From: Desulfitobacterium dehalogenans ATCC 51507
GTDB lineage: Bacteria > Bacillota > Desulfitobacteriia > Desulfitobacteriales > Desulfitobacteriaceae
Direction of reading: 5' to 3'
DNA length: 64,000 nucleotides
NCBI RefSeq assembly: GCF_000243155.2
Contig: NC_018017.1
Location: 2,294,001-2,358,000 of the forward strand
Of the stretch, positions 50,704-59,889 are shown piece after piece (within the stretch, counting starts at the first letter, position 1; every line of letters begins with the position of its first letter). The notes beneath the pieces were generated by a model that was given only the letters and a program-made list of their open reading frames with translations, searched no databases and was not told the origin of the DNA. Position numbers and translations under genes: made by a program.

Positions 50704-51986
50704 ATGAATTTTACACAAAACGAGAAGCTAAAGCAACTATCTGAAAGAAGTATTGTGATCGGAGTGGACATCGCCAGCGAGCTTCATTATGCCAGGGCAT
50801 TTGACTGGCGAGGAGTCGAGCTGGGCAAGGTCTTCAAGTTTGAAAACAACGCTGAAGGATTCAAGGATTTCCATGCATGGATTGAACGTTTAAAAAGGCA
50901 AGCACAAAAGGAATGCATAGTGGTAGGCGCAGAACCAACCGGTCATTACTGGTTTAGCCTGGCATCTTACCTAAAAGAGCAAAGTATTAAGCTGGTCCTC
51001 GTCAACCCGTTCCATGTAAAGCGTAGTAAGGAGCTTGATGACAACCACCCCAGCAAAACGGATGCTAAGGATCCCAAGACCATCGCTAAGCTGGTCATCG
51101 AGGGCAGATACAATGAGCCCTATATCCCGGAAGGAATCTATGCAGAACTGCGAATAGCGATGGTTTGCAGAATGCGCATCCAAAAGGAATTGAACAGTAT
51201 AAAAATCGCATTCAGCGGTGGCTGAAAATCTACTTTCCCGAGCATGAAACGGTATTTGGAAAGTTTGATGCCACAAGTAGCATGCTGGTATTGCAAGTTG
51301 CTCCGCTACCTAAGGACATTGAAAGGCTGGGAGTAGAAGGAATAAACCGAATTTGGAGAGACAACAAGTTGAGAGCAGTGGGAATGAAAAGGGCTAAGAG
51401 CCTGTATGAAGCTGCTCAGAAGAGCATCGGTTGCACCGAAGGAGAGTCTTGTTCCCGAATGGAAATTCAGCTATTACTCCAAGACTATCACACTAAAACG
51501 GCACAATATCAGGCAGTCGCTGAAACCATCGATGGGTTGTGCCGTCAGATACCCGAAGTAGCCAAGTTGCTTGAAATTAAAGGTGTTGGCCTCGTTACCG
51601 TGGCAGGTTTTCTCTCCGAAGTTGGAGATATTAGACGCTTTAATTCTCCAAAGCAAATTCAAAAGCTAGCGGGTCTAGCCTTGCGAGAGAGTAGCTCGGG
51701 TAAGCACAAAGGACAGACCACGATCAGCAAGCGCGGCCGCGCACGACTAAGGGCGATTCTATTTCAGGCAGTAATGCCGCTCGTCGCCAAAAACGCAGAG
51801 TTTGCAGAGATACACACCTACTATACGACCAGGCCCAAGAATCCCCTGAAGAAAAAGCAATCGTTAATAGCCTTAAGCTGTAAACTGATTCGGGTGTTTT
51901 ATGCCCTATTAACAAAGGATATAGACTATGACCCGAACAAGCTAATACAGGACATTCATCGTCCAGTTGAGTATTTAGCAGCGTAA
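50704..51986 (+). pseudogene. IS110-family transposase, frameshifted
   Basis: The N-terminal DEDD RuvC-like domain is in one frame (IGVDIASELHYARAF near residue 18, VVGAEPTGHYW near 78, KTDAKDPKTIAKL near 120). The C-terminal Tnp20 domain with the catalytic serine region (LEIKGVGLVTVAGFLSEVGD, ESSSGKHKGQTTISKRG) continues in the -1 frame. The switch is at a run of five A near 51199-51203, where one further A would restore a protein of about 427 residues. Mutation, sequencing error or, less likely, slippage could explain it. Confidence 0.9.
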
Positions 51987-52245
51987 CAGAATAGCAGAGA
52001 AACCATAAAAAGTAAACGGTCTGTGGGTAAAGCGTCACCACAGAAGCGAGTCATCCAGGTAACCTAACAAGACACAAGAGCTGGTAGTCAGTCGAATAAA
52101 TCACCATTAGAGCAAAGACTCGGTTGAGGAGCATAACTGACACCCAATCATGGATAGGTGGAACGAAGGAATTTAGGGCGGATTTATCATCTTGACCCTG
52201 TTAGACATGGGAGGTTTACCACCGTGAGAATAATGGGTTTACAAC
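51987..52245 (+). ncRNA. candidate bridge-RNA region of the IS110-family element
   Basis: Some IS110-family elements, chiefly the IS1111 group, carry their guide (bridge) RNA in a long 3' non-coding end. This region is about 260 bases, unusually long for an insertion sequence. It contains a 7-base perfect stem TCTGTGG / CCACAGA (52020-52044), a long-range pair GTCAGT / ACTGAC around a 40-base loop (about 52089-52137) and CACC / GGTG. Role inferred from family knowledge and layout only. Confidence 0.4.
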
Positions 52246-52508
52246 GGCCAACATATGCTAAAAAAGCAGACGTTTGCTTTGCTATACCCAAATTCTCTGA
52301 ATTAGGCATTCTATGCGAATTCTATCCGTGGTGAGCTAGTTTGTTTGGTAAGGAATTCTATGAAAAAGCGAGATATTCAAAGAAAATCAAAAGATATTAT
52401 AGGGAGGTGTTTAATTATACTTTAACAAAAAAGCAAGGTATAGCAATTGCATATTCCTGAAATCAATATTCTGCTGCATGGCACCAAAGAAAGCAGCACC
52501 CCTATAAA

Positions 52509-52551
52509 AAACGGGGCACGGTGGCCATGAGTTGGCTACCGTGCCCCGTTT
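52509..52551. terminator. long perfect hairpin
   Basis: A 14-base perfect stem AAACGGGGCACGGT / ACCGTGCCCCGTTT extended by GGCC/GGCT pairing. It lies between the IS110 element and the end of the GGDEF pseudogene. Apart from this, 52254-52633 shows no gene. Confidence 0.6.
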
Positions 52552-52633
52552 GCAAGGATGATGTTCCACTGGATGCTCATCCAGAAAATCCACCGGGTTA
52601 ATTTTGTCTATATTTCAAAAGCCATATGTATGT

Positions 52634-54238
52634 TCATAGCTTAAAAACAACCTTATTCCTTCCGCTGGTTTTGGCTAGATACTGACAATTATCAGCTCTT
52701 GTTATTAAATCCTTTTTCTTGACGTTAGCGGTTGAACAGTATACTGCGCGCCGATGCTAACGGTCAGGTTGCCACCCGGCTGTTTATCCTGAAACCTGAA
52801 ATCATAATCTTCCACAGTCTTTCTGATCTTTTCCGCAACCATTTCAATCCCTTTCTCTGAAGTCTGACAGCAGATAGCGGCAAACTCTTCGCCGCCGTAT
52901 CTGCATAATATATCAGTCGGGTATAATACCCCTTTAACAACCGTAACGATTGTCTGTAAAAGCTCATCTCCCGCCAGATGTCCATTATTGTCATTATAGA
53001 TTTTAAAATAATCTATATCAAACATGATTAACCCAAAATTATTGACACTTTTTTCTGATTCCTGACCGTATGCCTGGAGCCTGTCTACGAGGTCAATCTC
53101 CTGCTGTAATCTTTCATCAAAGAAATATCTATTATAAGACTGCGTCAGCCAATCCCGGGTTGCCAGACTCTGCAGCCTCTCGTTGAGCTGCATAACCTCC
53201 TTCAAATTATTTTTATGCTCAGTAATATTCTTTTTTAAAATGATCGTTCCTATAGGATGGCCGCTGACATAAATAGGTGTGATTTCCACCCTATAATAGA
53301 CAATAGCTTCACCCATGGGCTTGGGCATTTCAAAGCTCACTTTTTTTGCTCACTAACAGCTTCGTCCAAAAAGCTCTTGAACTTCTGGACATCGGGATCA
53401 CTATAATTCTCTTTGATTATGGCCATAATGCCGATTTTTCTGGATACCCCGGTAAAACCGCCCAGAAAAGCTTGGTTGTAATCAATAATTTCAAAATCCT
53501 CATCAACCACCACATAGCTGTCAGAAATCAAGTCAACAACCGTTTGCAAGGCGATAGGTATTACGTTCAGGAAATCAAATTTAACCGTGGCTATTATAAA
53601 AAAGCTAATCGTCACGGCAAAGGCAATATTTTCAATTGCTGTTGACCAATCAAAGATCTTAAATGTGCTGATCGCATCAATGATCAGGGAAATCATCATG
53701 CCAATACATATTAAGGAGGATTGTTTGGAGAAAACCCCATAGTTTTTTATGGAAAAAATCACGAGATAGGCCAAGCCAATTCCTATACACAAATAGGAAT
53801 ATAGTGTATGTATGGTAAAATAGATACCAAAATCTTGCTTGGAGGGTATCAGGCTAAAGGTAGTGTAGAACAAGTGATGACTCTGATTCGTAAGCAGCAC
53901 CCCAATAGAGATGACAGGAACAACCAACAACAGTGCATGCTTCCATGTGAACTTTATTTTGGTTCGGGCAAATATTAATCCGGTAAACAATATTGAAATC
54001 GATACAAAAATCGTACCCAAAAAAATACAGCCGCTCACAAATTGCCAGTATCCATGGGACATTGTCAAACGTCATGTACGATAATACTGCGATATTCCAT
54101 AGGAGAATGCTGGCCGTTATACTTAAAACTGCATAATGAATTTGCTTTTTCGGCGTTTTTGGCGATTAACAACAAGAAATATGATATCACCAAGGTGGAT
54201 AAAACCAGCAGCATATTAATGATACTGACATTGTCCAA
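52634..54238 (-). pseudogene. 7TM-PAS-GGDEF diguanylate cyclase with several frameshifts
   Basis: Reading across frames gives a membrane sensor: N-terminal helices from a TTG start at 54238 (GAGGAGG upstream), more helices (FTWKHALLLVVPVISIGVLL), a PAS domain (SDSYVVVDEDFEIIDYNQAF) and a GGDEF domain (GLIMFDIDYFKIYNDNNGH, active-site GGEEF near 52885). Frame changes are needed near 54140 (A run), 54025 (run of seven T), 53340 (between PAS and GGDEF) and 52735, after which ADNCQYLAKTSGRNKVVF completes the domain out of frame. It would otherwise make cyclic di-GMP. Confidence 0.85.
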
Positions 54239-54308
54239 AGTATAAAATCCTCCTCATGCTTCGTAACTATAGGGGCGGGTGGCTGGATCTTTATAGGAAA
54301 TGATCCAG

Positions 54309-54332
54309 AATGATGCTTTGCATCATTTTTTT
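54309..54332 (+). terminator. terminator-like hairpin, plus strand
   Basis: AATGATG-CTTTG-CATCATT followed by a run of T. No plus-strand gene precedes it, so it may be a relic. Confidence 0.55.
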
Positions 54333-54400
54333 CAGTCTAACATAGGGTTATCAAGTGTTCAATGCAAAAATGGCGACATTACATTACGAACGAATTGGAA

Positions 54401-54445
54401 ATCGGGTAGGAGGCTAACCAACTAATGATTAGCCTCCTACCCGAT
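54401..54445. repeat. 17-base perfect hairpin
   Basis: ATCGGGTAGGAGGCTAA (54401-54417) pairs exactly with 54429-54445 across an 11-base loop. It lies 78 bases past the stop of the DUF4179-like gene. Without a T tract it is not a typical terminator. The 284-base gap 54239-54522 holds nothing else but the hairpin at 54309-54332. Confidence 0.7.
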
Positions 54446-54522
54446 TCATCGGCTCACTTGACTGAAATATCCCAAAGAAAGCATCCCCGATTGGAGATGC
54501 TACCCTATATGCTCATCCCAGC

Positions 54523-55584
54523 TTAATTCTTAACACTTTCAATGGAAAAAGTGACCCGCCAATTACCATCGACTTTCAGGCCAGAAGTAACAAAGTCGCC
54601 ATACAAGGTATAGCCCCCGATTTCATCTTGGGGAATATCAAAAACGTAATTGCCATAATCAATTCGTCCTGGTTGTTCGTATTGATTTGAAAAAGCGAAG
54701 CTATAATTGTGATCAACTCTATTCCCGTTGCCATCTTTTAAATAGAAAAAGCCATGATTGTCGTTGTCCGATGGTTCTTTTACGGCTGTTTGAATATGAA
54801 GTTTACCATCAATATAACCTATGCCGGTTAGACTAATGCCATCTATTGAAAATTCGCTCATAGGGGCTGATGGCGTAAGTGCAATAGGTTTTTTATCACC
54901 GCCCACAAACTTTTTATAATCTAACCCACCTCCGCCATTAGATGAAACTATTTGTGTGCTTTCAGCAACATCAACATCGGAAAGAGCAATCGGCACCAAA
55001 ATGTCCTTGTAATTTTTTTTATGACTTAAAAATTCACGCACTGAAAAGGTTATTTTATCGCTAACAATATTTTTGTTGCCCCATTCTTCAATCGTGATTA
55101 AAAAGGTTGCCGTTTTTGTGCTGTCATCATAGCCCACACGCTCACAGTGTGCAGCACTGTTAAACGGACGGTTTATCGAATAGCTGTCGAACAAATCGAT
55201 GGTTGCGTCAACACGATTTTGCTCTGTCAAATCCTGCATAGTAATATACACTTCGGCAATGTTGTCATGAATGTATGCTGAAACTACATCCATTTTAATT
55301 CCATTGTCCTCATCAGATTTTTGCACAATCAAAAACAACTGTGCAACCTGTGGGGAAACCAAATACATCAGCTGATATATGGGCTCAACATTGGCAGCTA
55401 ACACAGGCATTGCCAGCGAAAGACCAATGCAGATTGATACAAGTGCCACTGCCGGCTTGCGCAATGAGTTAAGCGGTTTTTGGCGGCTACGTGCTTTATT
55501 GCGAGTTGTTTGAATTGCTGAATCAACTAAGGTTTCATTCGGTTTGATTTGATTAAAGAGATTTTTATAAGTTTCTCTAAACAT
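54523..55584 (-). CDS. DUF4179-like membrane anti-sigma factor
   Basis: A 353-residue protein. A cytoplasmic N terminus of about 45 residues (ETLVDSAIQTTRNKARSRQ) presumably binds the sigma factor, one membrane helix follows (residues about 46-66) and then a large external beta-rich domain (YIHDNIAEVYITMQDLTEQNRVDATID; FSIDGISLTGIGYIDGKLHIQTAV). The gene overlaps the sigma-factor gene by 8 bases. ATG 55584 is preferred to the ATG 6 bases upstream, which sits on the AGGAGG site. The ligand or stress sensed is unknown. Confidence 0.82.
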   Translation of the reverse strand: MFRETYKNLFNQIKPNETLVDSAIQTTRNKARSRQKPLNSLRKPAVALVSICIGLSLAMPVLAANVEPIYQLMYLVSPQVAQLFLIVQKSDEDNGIKMDVVSAYIHDNIAEVYITMQDLTEQNRVDATIDLFDSYSINRPFNSAAHCERVGYDDSTKTATFLITIEEWGNKNIVSDKITFSVREFLSHKKNYKDILVPIALSDVDVAESTQIVSSNGGGGLDYKKFVGGDKKPIALTPSAPMSEFSIDGISLTGIGYIDGKLHIQTAVKEPSDNDNHGFFYLKDGNGNRVDHNYSFAFSNQYEQPGRIDYGNYVFDIPQDEIGGYTLYGDFVTSGLKVDGNWRVTFSIESVKN

Positions 55585-56065
55585 AATCATCCTCCTTAAT
55601 TACTGCTTTTAATGCCGCTCTTGCTCTTGTCAGCTGGGTGCGAACCGTAGAGTTTTTCCTATTCAATACTTTGCCTATTTCTTCAATGGACATATCCTCA
55701 TAATAGAACAAGTGGATAACCCCTCGATATTTAGGCGGCAACTTTTGCAGCTCATGGTATAAGTCCATATTTTCTTTTGTTTCAAATGCAATATCATCGT
55801 CAATTGGCTGAGCATTTTTGAACCACGAGCTGCTCCAAAAGCTTTTGGAGCAGTTTATGGTTACTCGTATGAACCATGCCTTACGATGTTCTTCCTCATG
55901 AAACACAGGCTTTTTTTTGATAAAGCGAAGGAACACCTCTTGGAAAATTTCATCTGCATCGTGCCGTGTTCCCATGCGAGCAAAAGCGAGGCGGTATACC
56001 AGATCAGAATACTGCTTAATAATTTTTTCTTCGCAATCGTCCGTACGCAATGATTGTTTTTCCAC
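55577..56065 (-). CDS. ECF-type RNA polymerase sigma factor
   Basis: A 162-residue sigma factor with region 2 (YSDLVYRLAFARMGTRHDADEIFQEVFLRFIKKKPVF, HRKAWFIRVTINCSKSFW) and region 4 (LPPKYRGVIHLFYYEDMSIEEIGKVLNRKNSTVRTQLTRARAAL). It starts at GTG 56065 with GGGAGG 8 bases upstream; a nearby ATG is out of frame. It is coupled to the DUF4179-like inhibitor and is the second sigma/anti-sigma pair in this window, from a different ECF subgroup than the one at 16411. Confidence 0.92.
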   Translation of the reverse strand: MEKQSLRTDDCEEKIIKQYSDLVYRLAFARMGTRHDADEIFQEVFLRFIKKKPVFHEEEHRKAWFIRVTINCSKSFWSSSWFKNAQPIDDDIAFETKENMDLYHELQKLPPKYRGVIHLFYYEDMSIEEIGKVLNRKNSTVRTQLTRARAALKAVIKEDDYV

Positions 56066-56133
56066 TTCATAGGCCTCCCTTCACTACTAACACTTTCGAT
56101 ATATGCCAAAAGCTACAATGAAATTGAAAAAAA

Positions 56134-56159
56134 TTTAGCGTGCTCATAAGCACGCTAAA
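56134..56159 (-). terminator. terminator of the VOC gene
   Basis: TTTAGCGTGCT-CATA-AGCACGCTAAA, a perfect 11-base stem, with a T tract on the minus strand. Confidence 0.88.
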
Positions 56160-56206
56160 GGCAGATGTATTGTAAACTTTCAGATTTACAGGAATATCAT
56201 GATTTT

Positions 56207-56632
56207 CTATAACAACGCAAAATGGGCATTCTCGATAATTGATTTCATTTCACATAAGCAAAAAGGGTGTCCGGCGGGGTCAAGCATAACTCTCCAATTA
56301 TTAGAAAATTGCTCATCTGCGATTGTTGCTCCACAATGGATTGCATATTGAACTGCTTTTTCTAAATCATTAACGGCGAAGTCTATATGTGCCATTTGCT
56401 GTTGAGCTTCAGGCTCTTCCGGCCACACAGGCGGTTTATACTCAGGATTCCGTTGAAACAATATACCAGGATATGCTCCCTGATTGGTTCCTGGAGCGTA
56501 TACACATGCCCAATCTTCATCGATAAACATTATTTCCCACTTGAGCAACGCCCCATAAAATTTTGCTAATTCATGCGGGTCTTTGCAATCCACTGTAAAT
56601 GAGTACATTTTTATTTTTAATTCATCATCCAT
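56207..56632 (-). CDS. VOC superfamily (glyoxalase-like) protein
   Basis: A 141-residue protein with the two beta-alpha-beta units of a glyoxalase-like domain: MYSFTVDCKDPHELAKFYGALLKWEIMF at the N terminus and MAHIDFAVNDLEKAVQYAIHCGATIADEQFSNNWRVMLDPAGHPFCLCE at the C terminus. Metal-ligand positions (His in the second unit, the terminal Glu) are present. The substrate is unknown; relatives include resistance proteins and lyases. GGGAGG precedes the ATG. A copy of the dispersed hairpin repeat lies about 75 bases upstream. Confidence 0.88.
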   Translation of the reverse strand: MDDELKIKMYSFTVDCKDPHELAKFYGALLKWEIMFIDEDWACVYAPGTNQGAYPGILFQRNPEYKPPVWPEEPEAQQQMAHIDFAVNDLEKAVQYAIHCGATIADEQFSNNWRVMLDPAGHPFCLCEMKSIIENAHFALL

Positions 56633-56705
56633 AACGCTAATACCTCCCTAATATAAATAATCTACACTTCAACCTCCTATTTACCTGCATGATGCGATAT
56701 CTTTA

Positions 56706-56762
56706 AATCCATAATATCACATTTTCATGTACCATCCCCTTGGCGGAACGATATGTCTCTTT
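56706..56762 (-). repeat. dispersed hairpin repeat, copy 1 (degenerate)
   Basis: Core CCTTGGCGGAA (about 56738-56748) with the flanking AATCCAT..TATCAC block also seen in copy 4. The left stem arm is degenerate. Confidence 0.6.
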
Positions 56763-56854
56763 GGAGCAATAGTGTTAAAAAGACTTTTACAATTAGGTCA
56801 AACGATACCGACCAAGCAGGCGATAAATTGGAATTTGACTGTTGCGCATTATGC

Positions 56855-57673
56855 TTATTCTCCACCCAGCCATTGGTCGGCGTGGTGACCGCCGAGCCAA
56901 TACCAATGAGGATGGTCTAATTGCCACAGCTCGCTGTTTTTATAGTATTCCTGCTCTCTTTCAAGAATTTGCTTATCTTCACCGTAGGAGACTTCACGGA
57001 CAATCTCCATTTTCCCGTTTATAAGCTCCCTTTCCACTAATCCGTACCAATCGGTATCCAATTTATTCGTAACGACATATTCACCATCTATAAATTTATA
57101 AATACTGCCACCCCAATATCCTGCACCTGAGCCTCCGGCTGAGTAAATACACTCTTTCTCCGCATCAAGTGCAGGATTACAAATTTCAGCAAATGATTTT
57201 GATGCTGCAAACGACGATGTTTCCGTATTCCATAGCCAACAGTCATACCACGTATTGCTGTGCGCGCCCCCGAAAGAGTTCAGGATAATCACATCCTTAT
57301 ATCCGTCGAAGTTCACATCTGTAACGTGAAGTCCCATTGTGTCCATCATTCCATTGTAGACGTGGTAACCGATTACCTTGCCTTCTAAAATCTCCGAAAA
57401 ATCCGCTGAGAGGATGGATTCGCCGTTTTCGTCATAAACATTAAGGCCCATAACAAAGCCGTACATCCATTCATCCTCTCTCTGCACCACCCCTGTCGCC
57501 ACAAAGCGATATTCAGGCATACTCTCATGCAAACGGGCCTGAATTTCATATGTATGTAGTCCCGGCAAGGGGTCAGGCGAATCCGTCGGCTCTAAGGTCA
57601 TGGGAGGAACATTACAGCCACTTATACCCAAAAAGAAGATAAGCAAAGTCAAAAGATAGATGCTTTTTTTTAT
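56855..57673 (-). CDS. lipoprotein with an FG-GAP-like segment, probable ATA start
   Basis: The mature protein has an FG-GAP/calcium-loop-like motif VTDVNFDGYKDVIIL near residue 115 and an aromatic C-terminal half (GAGYWGGSIYKFIDGEYVV). The lipobox is ISGC. From the first in-frame TTG (57652) the signal peptide is too short and lacks a basic start. Reading on upstream gives a normal KKSIYLLTLLIFFLGISGC signal if ATA at 57673 is the start, with AAAGGGTG about 9 bases before it; a stop lies two codons further up. ATA in place of ATG may be a loss-of-start mutation. Function unknown. Confidence 0.65.
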   Translation of the reverse strand: MKKSIYLLTLLIFFLGISGCNVPPMTLEPTDSPDPLPGLHTYEIQARLHESMPEYRFVATGVVQREDEWMYGFVMGLNVYDENGESILSADFSEILEGKVIGYHVYNGMMDTMGLHVTDVNFDGYKDVIILNSFGGAHSNTWYDCWLWNTETSSFAASKSFAEICNPALDAEKECIYSAGGSGAGYWGGSIYKFIDGEYVVTNKLDTDWYGLVERELINGKMEIVREVSYGEDKQILEREQEYYKNSELWQLDHPHWYWLGGHHADQWLGGE

Positions 57674-57788
57674 ATTCTATCACCCTTTATTATGTAAATA
57701 ATCCTCAGTTCAAAGCTACTCGACAAATTCCTGTTTGTCTTTGAAATATTCCGATTTTTAAATATTATAGTACGTTTTTCCACATAAG

Positions 57789-57829
57789 AAAAGACACAAC
57801 TTTCCCTTTGACGGAAAACGGTGTCTTTT
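57789..57829 (-). repeat. dispersed hairpin repeat, copy 2
   Basis: Stem AAAAGACAC / GTGTCTTTT with inner TTTCC / GGAAA. Compared with copies 3 and 4 the outer pair is changed on both sides (GACAC/GTGTC instead of GACAT/ATGTC). On the minus strand it ends in T-rich sequence, so it could terminate transcription. The rest of 57674-57984 shows no gene. Confidence 0.75.
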
Positions 57830-57984
57830 GCATTAACAGTATAAAAAAGATTTCTCACTTATTTCATAGAAAGTCTTTTCAAAGCTTTGGTATTTTAGCT
57901 CAAGTTCTTATTTGTCTATCAATTTTAACAAAGTGGTACAAATAGTGAAAAAAGTTCTTCCCATGGCAAGGAAAAGATAAGTCA

Positions 57985-58329
57985 TTAAACATTGGCATCT
58001 GCTGCAAAAGCCTCTGAACCCATTGGTGAAATTGTGACGTAAAGGCGCAAGACATCTTCGCCGATGTTTATAACCTGCAAGCTTTCCTGCCCATCAACCT
58101 GTATTAACTCGCCCACTTGCAACGAGGTCTCATTGCCATCCGTGACAACCTTGGCATCACCCTCCATGACCTGCAGGAAAAGGGTTGATTCCAGATGGGT
58201 GTGTCCCGGTAGTATTTCCCCTTTTGCAATGTTTAGAACAAAGGCAATTACATTATCGCTTTTGAAAAGCATCCGCTTGGCGATTTTCCCTTGGGGCTCA
58301 TGAAAATAATCATTGAAAATAAACTTATT
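57985..58329 (-). pseudogene. cupin gene disrupted by IS256-family insertion
   Basis: The remaining frame encodes a small cupin barrel (LPGHTHLESTLFLQVMEGDAKVV, LQVGELIQVDGQESLQVINIG), the class of stand-alone one-domain cupins. Removing 58330-59682 and one copy of the 8-base repeat rejoins it perfectly to AAAGGAGGG and an ATG at 59691-59693, giving MNKFIFNDYFHEPQGKIAKR before residue M at 58272 and a 115-residue protein. The insertion lies two codons after the start, so the native protein cannot be made; a shorter product from the internal ATG 58272 is conceivable. Confidence 0.93.
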
Positions 58330-59682
58330 GAGAGTGTAAAATAAATTGTGCTTTTAGCGATCCTCTCTATATAATTTAAAGCATGAGGAGAGGTTAAAAG
58401 AATGGCTAAAAAAGACAAGACTCCCAAAATCATGACCAGTGAACAGATGAAGGAATTTATCAAAGAAAACAACATCCAGACGGTTGAGGATATCCAAAGT
58501 GTCCTTAAGAATCTCTTTGCTGAAACGCTGCAGGGCATGCTGGAAGGCGAATTGGATACCCAGCTGGGCTATACCAAGCATGATGATACCAACAAAGCTA
58601 CCGACAATCGGAGAAATGGACATAGTTCCAAGTCGGTTCGCAGCGATTATGGTGAAGTGGAACTCGAGGTTCCGAGAGATCGTAAAGGCGAATTTGAGCC
58701 GCTGATCGTGAAGAAAAACCAGCGTAATGTCACCGGAATTGAAGATCAGATCATCGCTCTGTATTCTAAGGGGGTTAGCACCCGAGACATTCAGAGCCAC
58801 CTGGAACAGCTCTATGGGATCGGTGTATCCCCCACTCTGATTTCGAATGTAACGAACAAAATCATGCCGACCATCAAAGAATGGCAAAGCCGTCCTCTCC
58901 AGAAGACCTATGCGATTGTCTTTCTGGATGCGATCCACTACAAGGTAAAACAGGAGGGCATGATTGTCAATAAAGCCTCCTACATGGTCATCGGCATCGA
59001 CATGGATGGGCGCAAGGATGTTTTAGGAATCTGGATCGGGGAAAATGAAACCGCGAAGTTCTGGCTGGTCGTATTGAACGAGCTTAAGAACCGAGGTGTT
59101 GAAGATATTCTGATCATCAGCGTCGATAACCTAAAAGGCTTTAATGAAGCGATTCAAGCGTGCTATCCCAAGACCGAAATCCAAAAGTGCATCGTTCATC
59201 AAATCAGGAACAGTGTACGATTTGTTAATTATAAAGATCTGAAAAAAGTAACCGGGGCCTTGAAGCCCATTTATTCCGCTGCCTCAGAACAAGCGGGATT
59301 AGAGGCATTGGAAGATTTCAATCAAGCCTGGGGAGGCAAATATCCCCTGATTATGAATTCTTGGCGAAACAACTGGCCTGAACTCTCAACCTTCTTCAAG
59401 TATCCCCCTGAAATTCGGAAAATCATCTATACGACGAATATCATTGAGAGCTACCATCGCCAACTCAGGAAAGTAACCAAAGGGAAGACGATTTTTCCAA
59501 CCGACGATGCTTTACTCAAAATGCTCTACCTGGTCACCCAGGACGTGATGAAAAAATGGACTGGGCGTGTACATAATTGGGGACAAATCCTGTTGCAGAT
59601 GTCTGTATTTTTCCCAGATCGGGTTGCTCAATATTTACCATGATAGGTTGGATACTAAAAGCACAAAGTTCTTTACAGACCC
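58330..59682 (+). mobile_element. IS256-family insertion sequence, complete
   Basis: 1353 bases bounded by imperfect 28-base terminal inverted repeats (21 of 28 matching, perfect inner block TTGTGCTTTTAG) and flanked by an exact 8-base target duplication AACTTATT at 58322-58329 and 59683-59690. Target size and transposase agree with IS256. It carries one intact transposase gene and may still be mobile. Confidence 0.95.
58402..59643 (+). CDS. IS256-family transposase (mutator type)
   Basis: A 413-residue DDE transposase with full-length layout: N-terminal DNA-binding part (QGMLEGELDTQLGY near residue 48, NRRNGHSSK near 70), then the catalytic residues Asp in VFLDAIHYK near 176, Asp in SVDNLKGF near 240 and Glu in NIIESYHRQLRK near 348. 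The Cys-His pair KCIVHQIRNS typical of IS256 is present. No frameshift or stop is seen, so it should be active. AGGAGAGG lies about 10 bases before ATG 58402. Confidence 0.96.
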   Translation: MAKKDKTPKIMTSEQMKEFIKENNIQTVEDIQSVLKNLFAETLQGMLEGELDTQLGYTKHDDTNKATDNRRNGHSSKSVRSDYGEVELEVPRDRKGEFEPLIVKKNQRNVTGIEDQIIALYSKGVSTRDIQSHLEQLYGIGVSPTLISNVTNKIMPTIKEWQSRPLQKTYAIVFLDAIHYKVKQEGMIVNKASYMVIGIDMDGRKDVLGIWIGENETAKFWLVVLNELKNRGVEDILIISVDNLKGFNEAIQACYPKTEIQKCIVHQIRNSVRFVNYKDLKKVTGALKPIYSAASEQAGLEALEDFNQAWGGKYPLIMNSWRNNWPELSTFFKYPPEIRKIIYTTNIIESYHRQLRKVTKGKTIFPTDDALLKMLYLVTQDVMKKWTGRVHNWGQILLQMSVFFPDRVAQYLP

Positions 59683-59889
59683 AACTTATTCATAGATAAC
59701 CCTCCTTTAATTTAAAACTTAAATTTTAATATACCCCTATTTTGGCATATAATAACTGATTCCTTTTCTACAAAATGTTCAAATATATAAAAAAAGCACC
59801 TCACGGGGAGATGTTTTTACCGTAAAATAGTGAAAAAAAGATTTTTAGAATAACAGCAACTGATAGCCCGACCGACAAATCAGGTTTTA

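Larger units (their letters stand above)
50628..52253 (+). mobile_element. IS110-family insertion sequence (ends approximate)
   Basis: The transposase gene is flanked by about 75 bases on the left and about 265 bases of non-coding sequence on the right. IS110-family elements make no clear target duplication, so the ends are estimates. An 8-base direct repeat GGCCAACA occurs at 50664-50671 and 52246-52253, and CTCACG appears near both ends in inverse orientation; neither proves a boundary. Confidence 0.7.

Noticed and set aside
51195-51230. Programmed -1 frameshift in the IS110-family transposase
   Set aside because: The site ATA AAA ATC does not form a standard X XXY YYZ slippery heptamer and IS110 transposases are normally one frame; a lost A is simpler.
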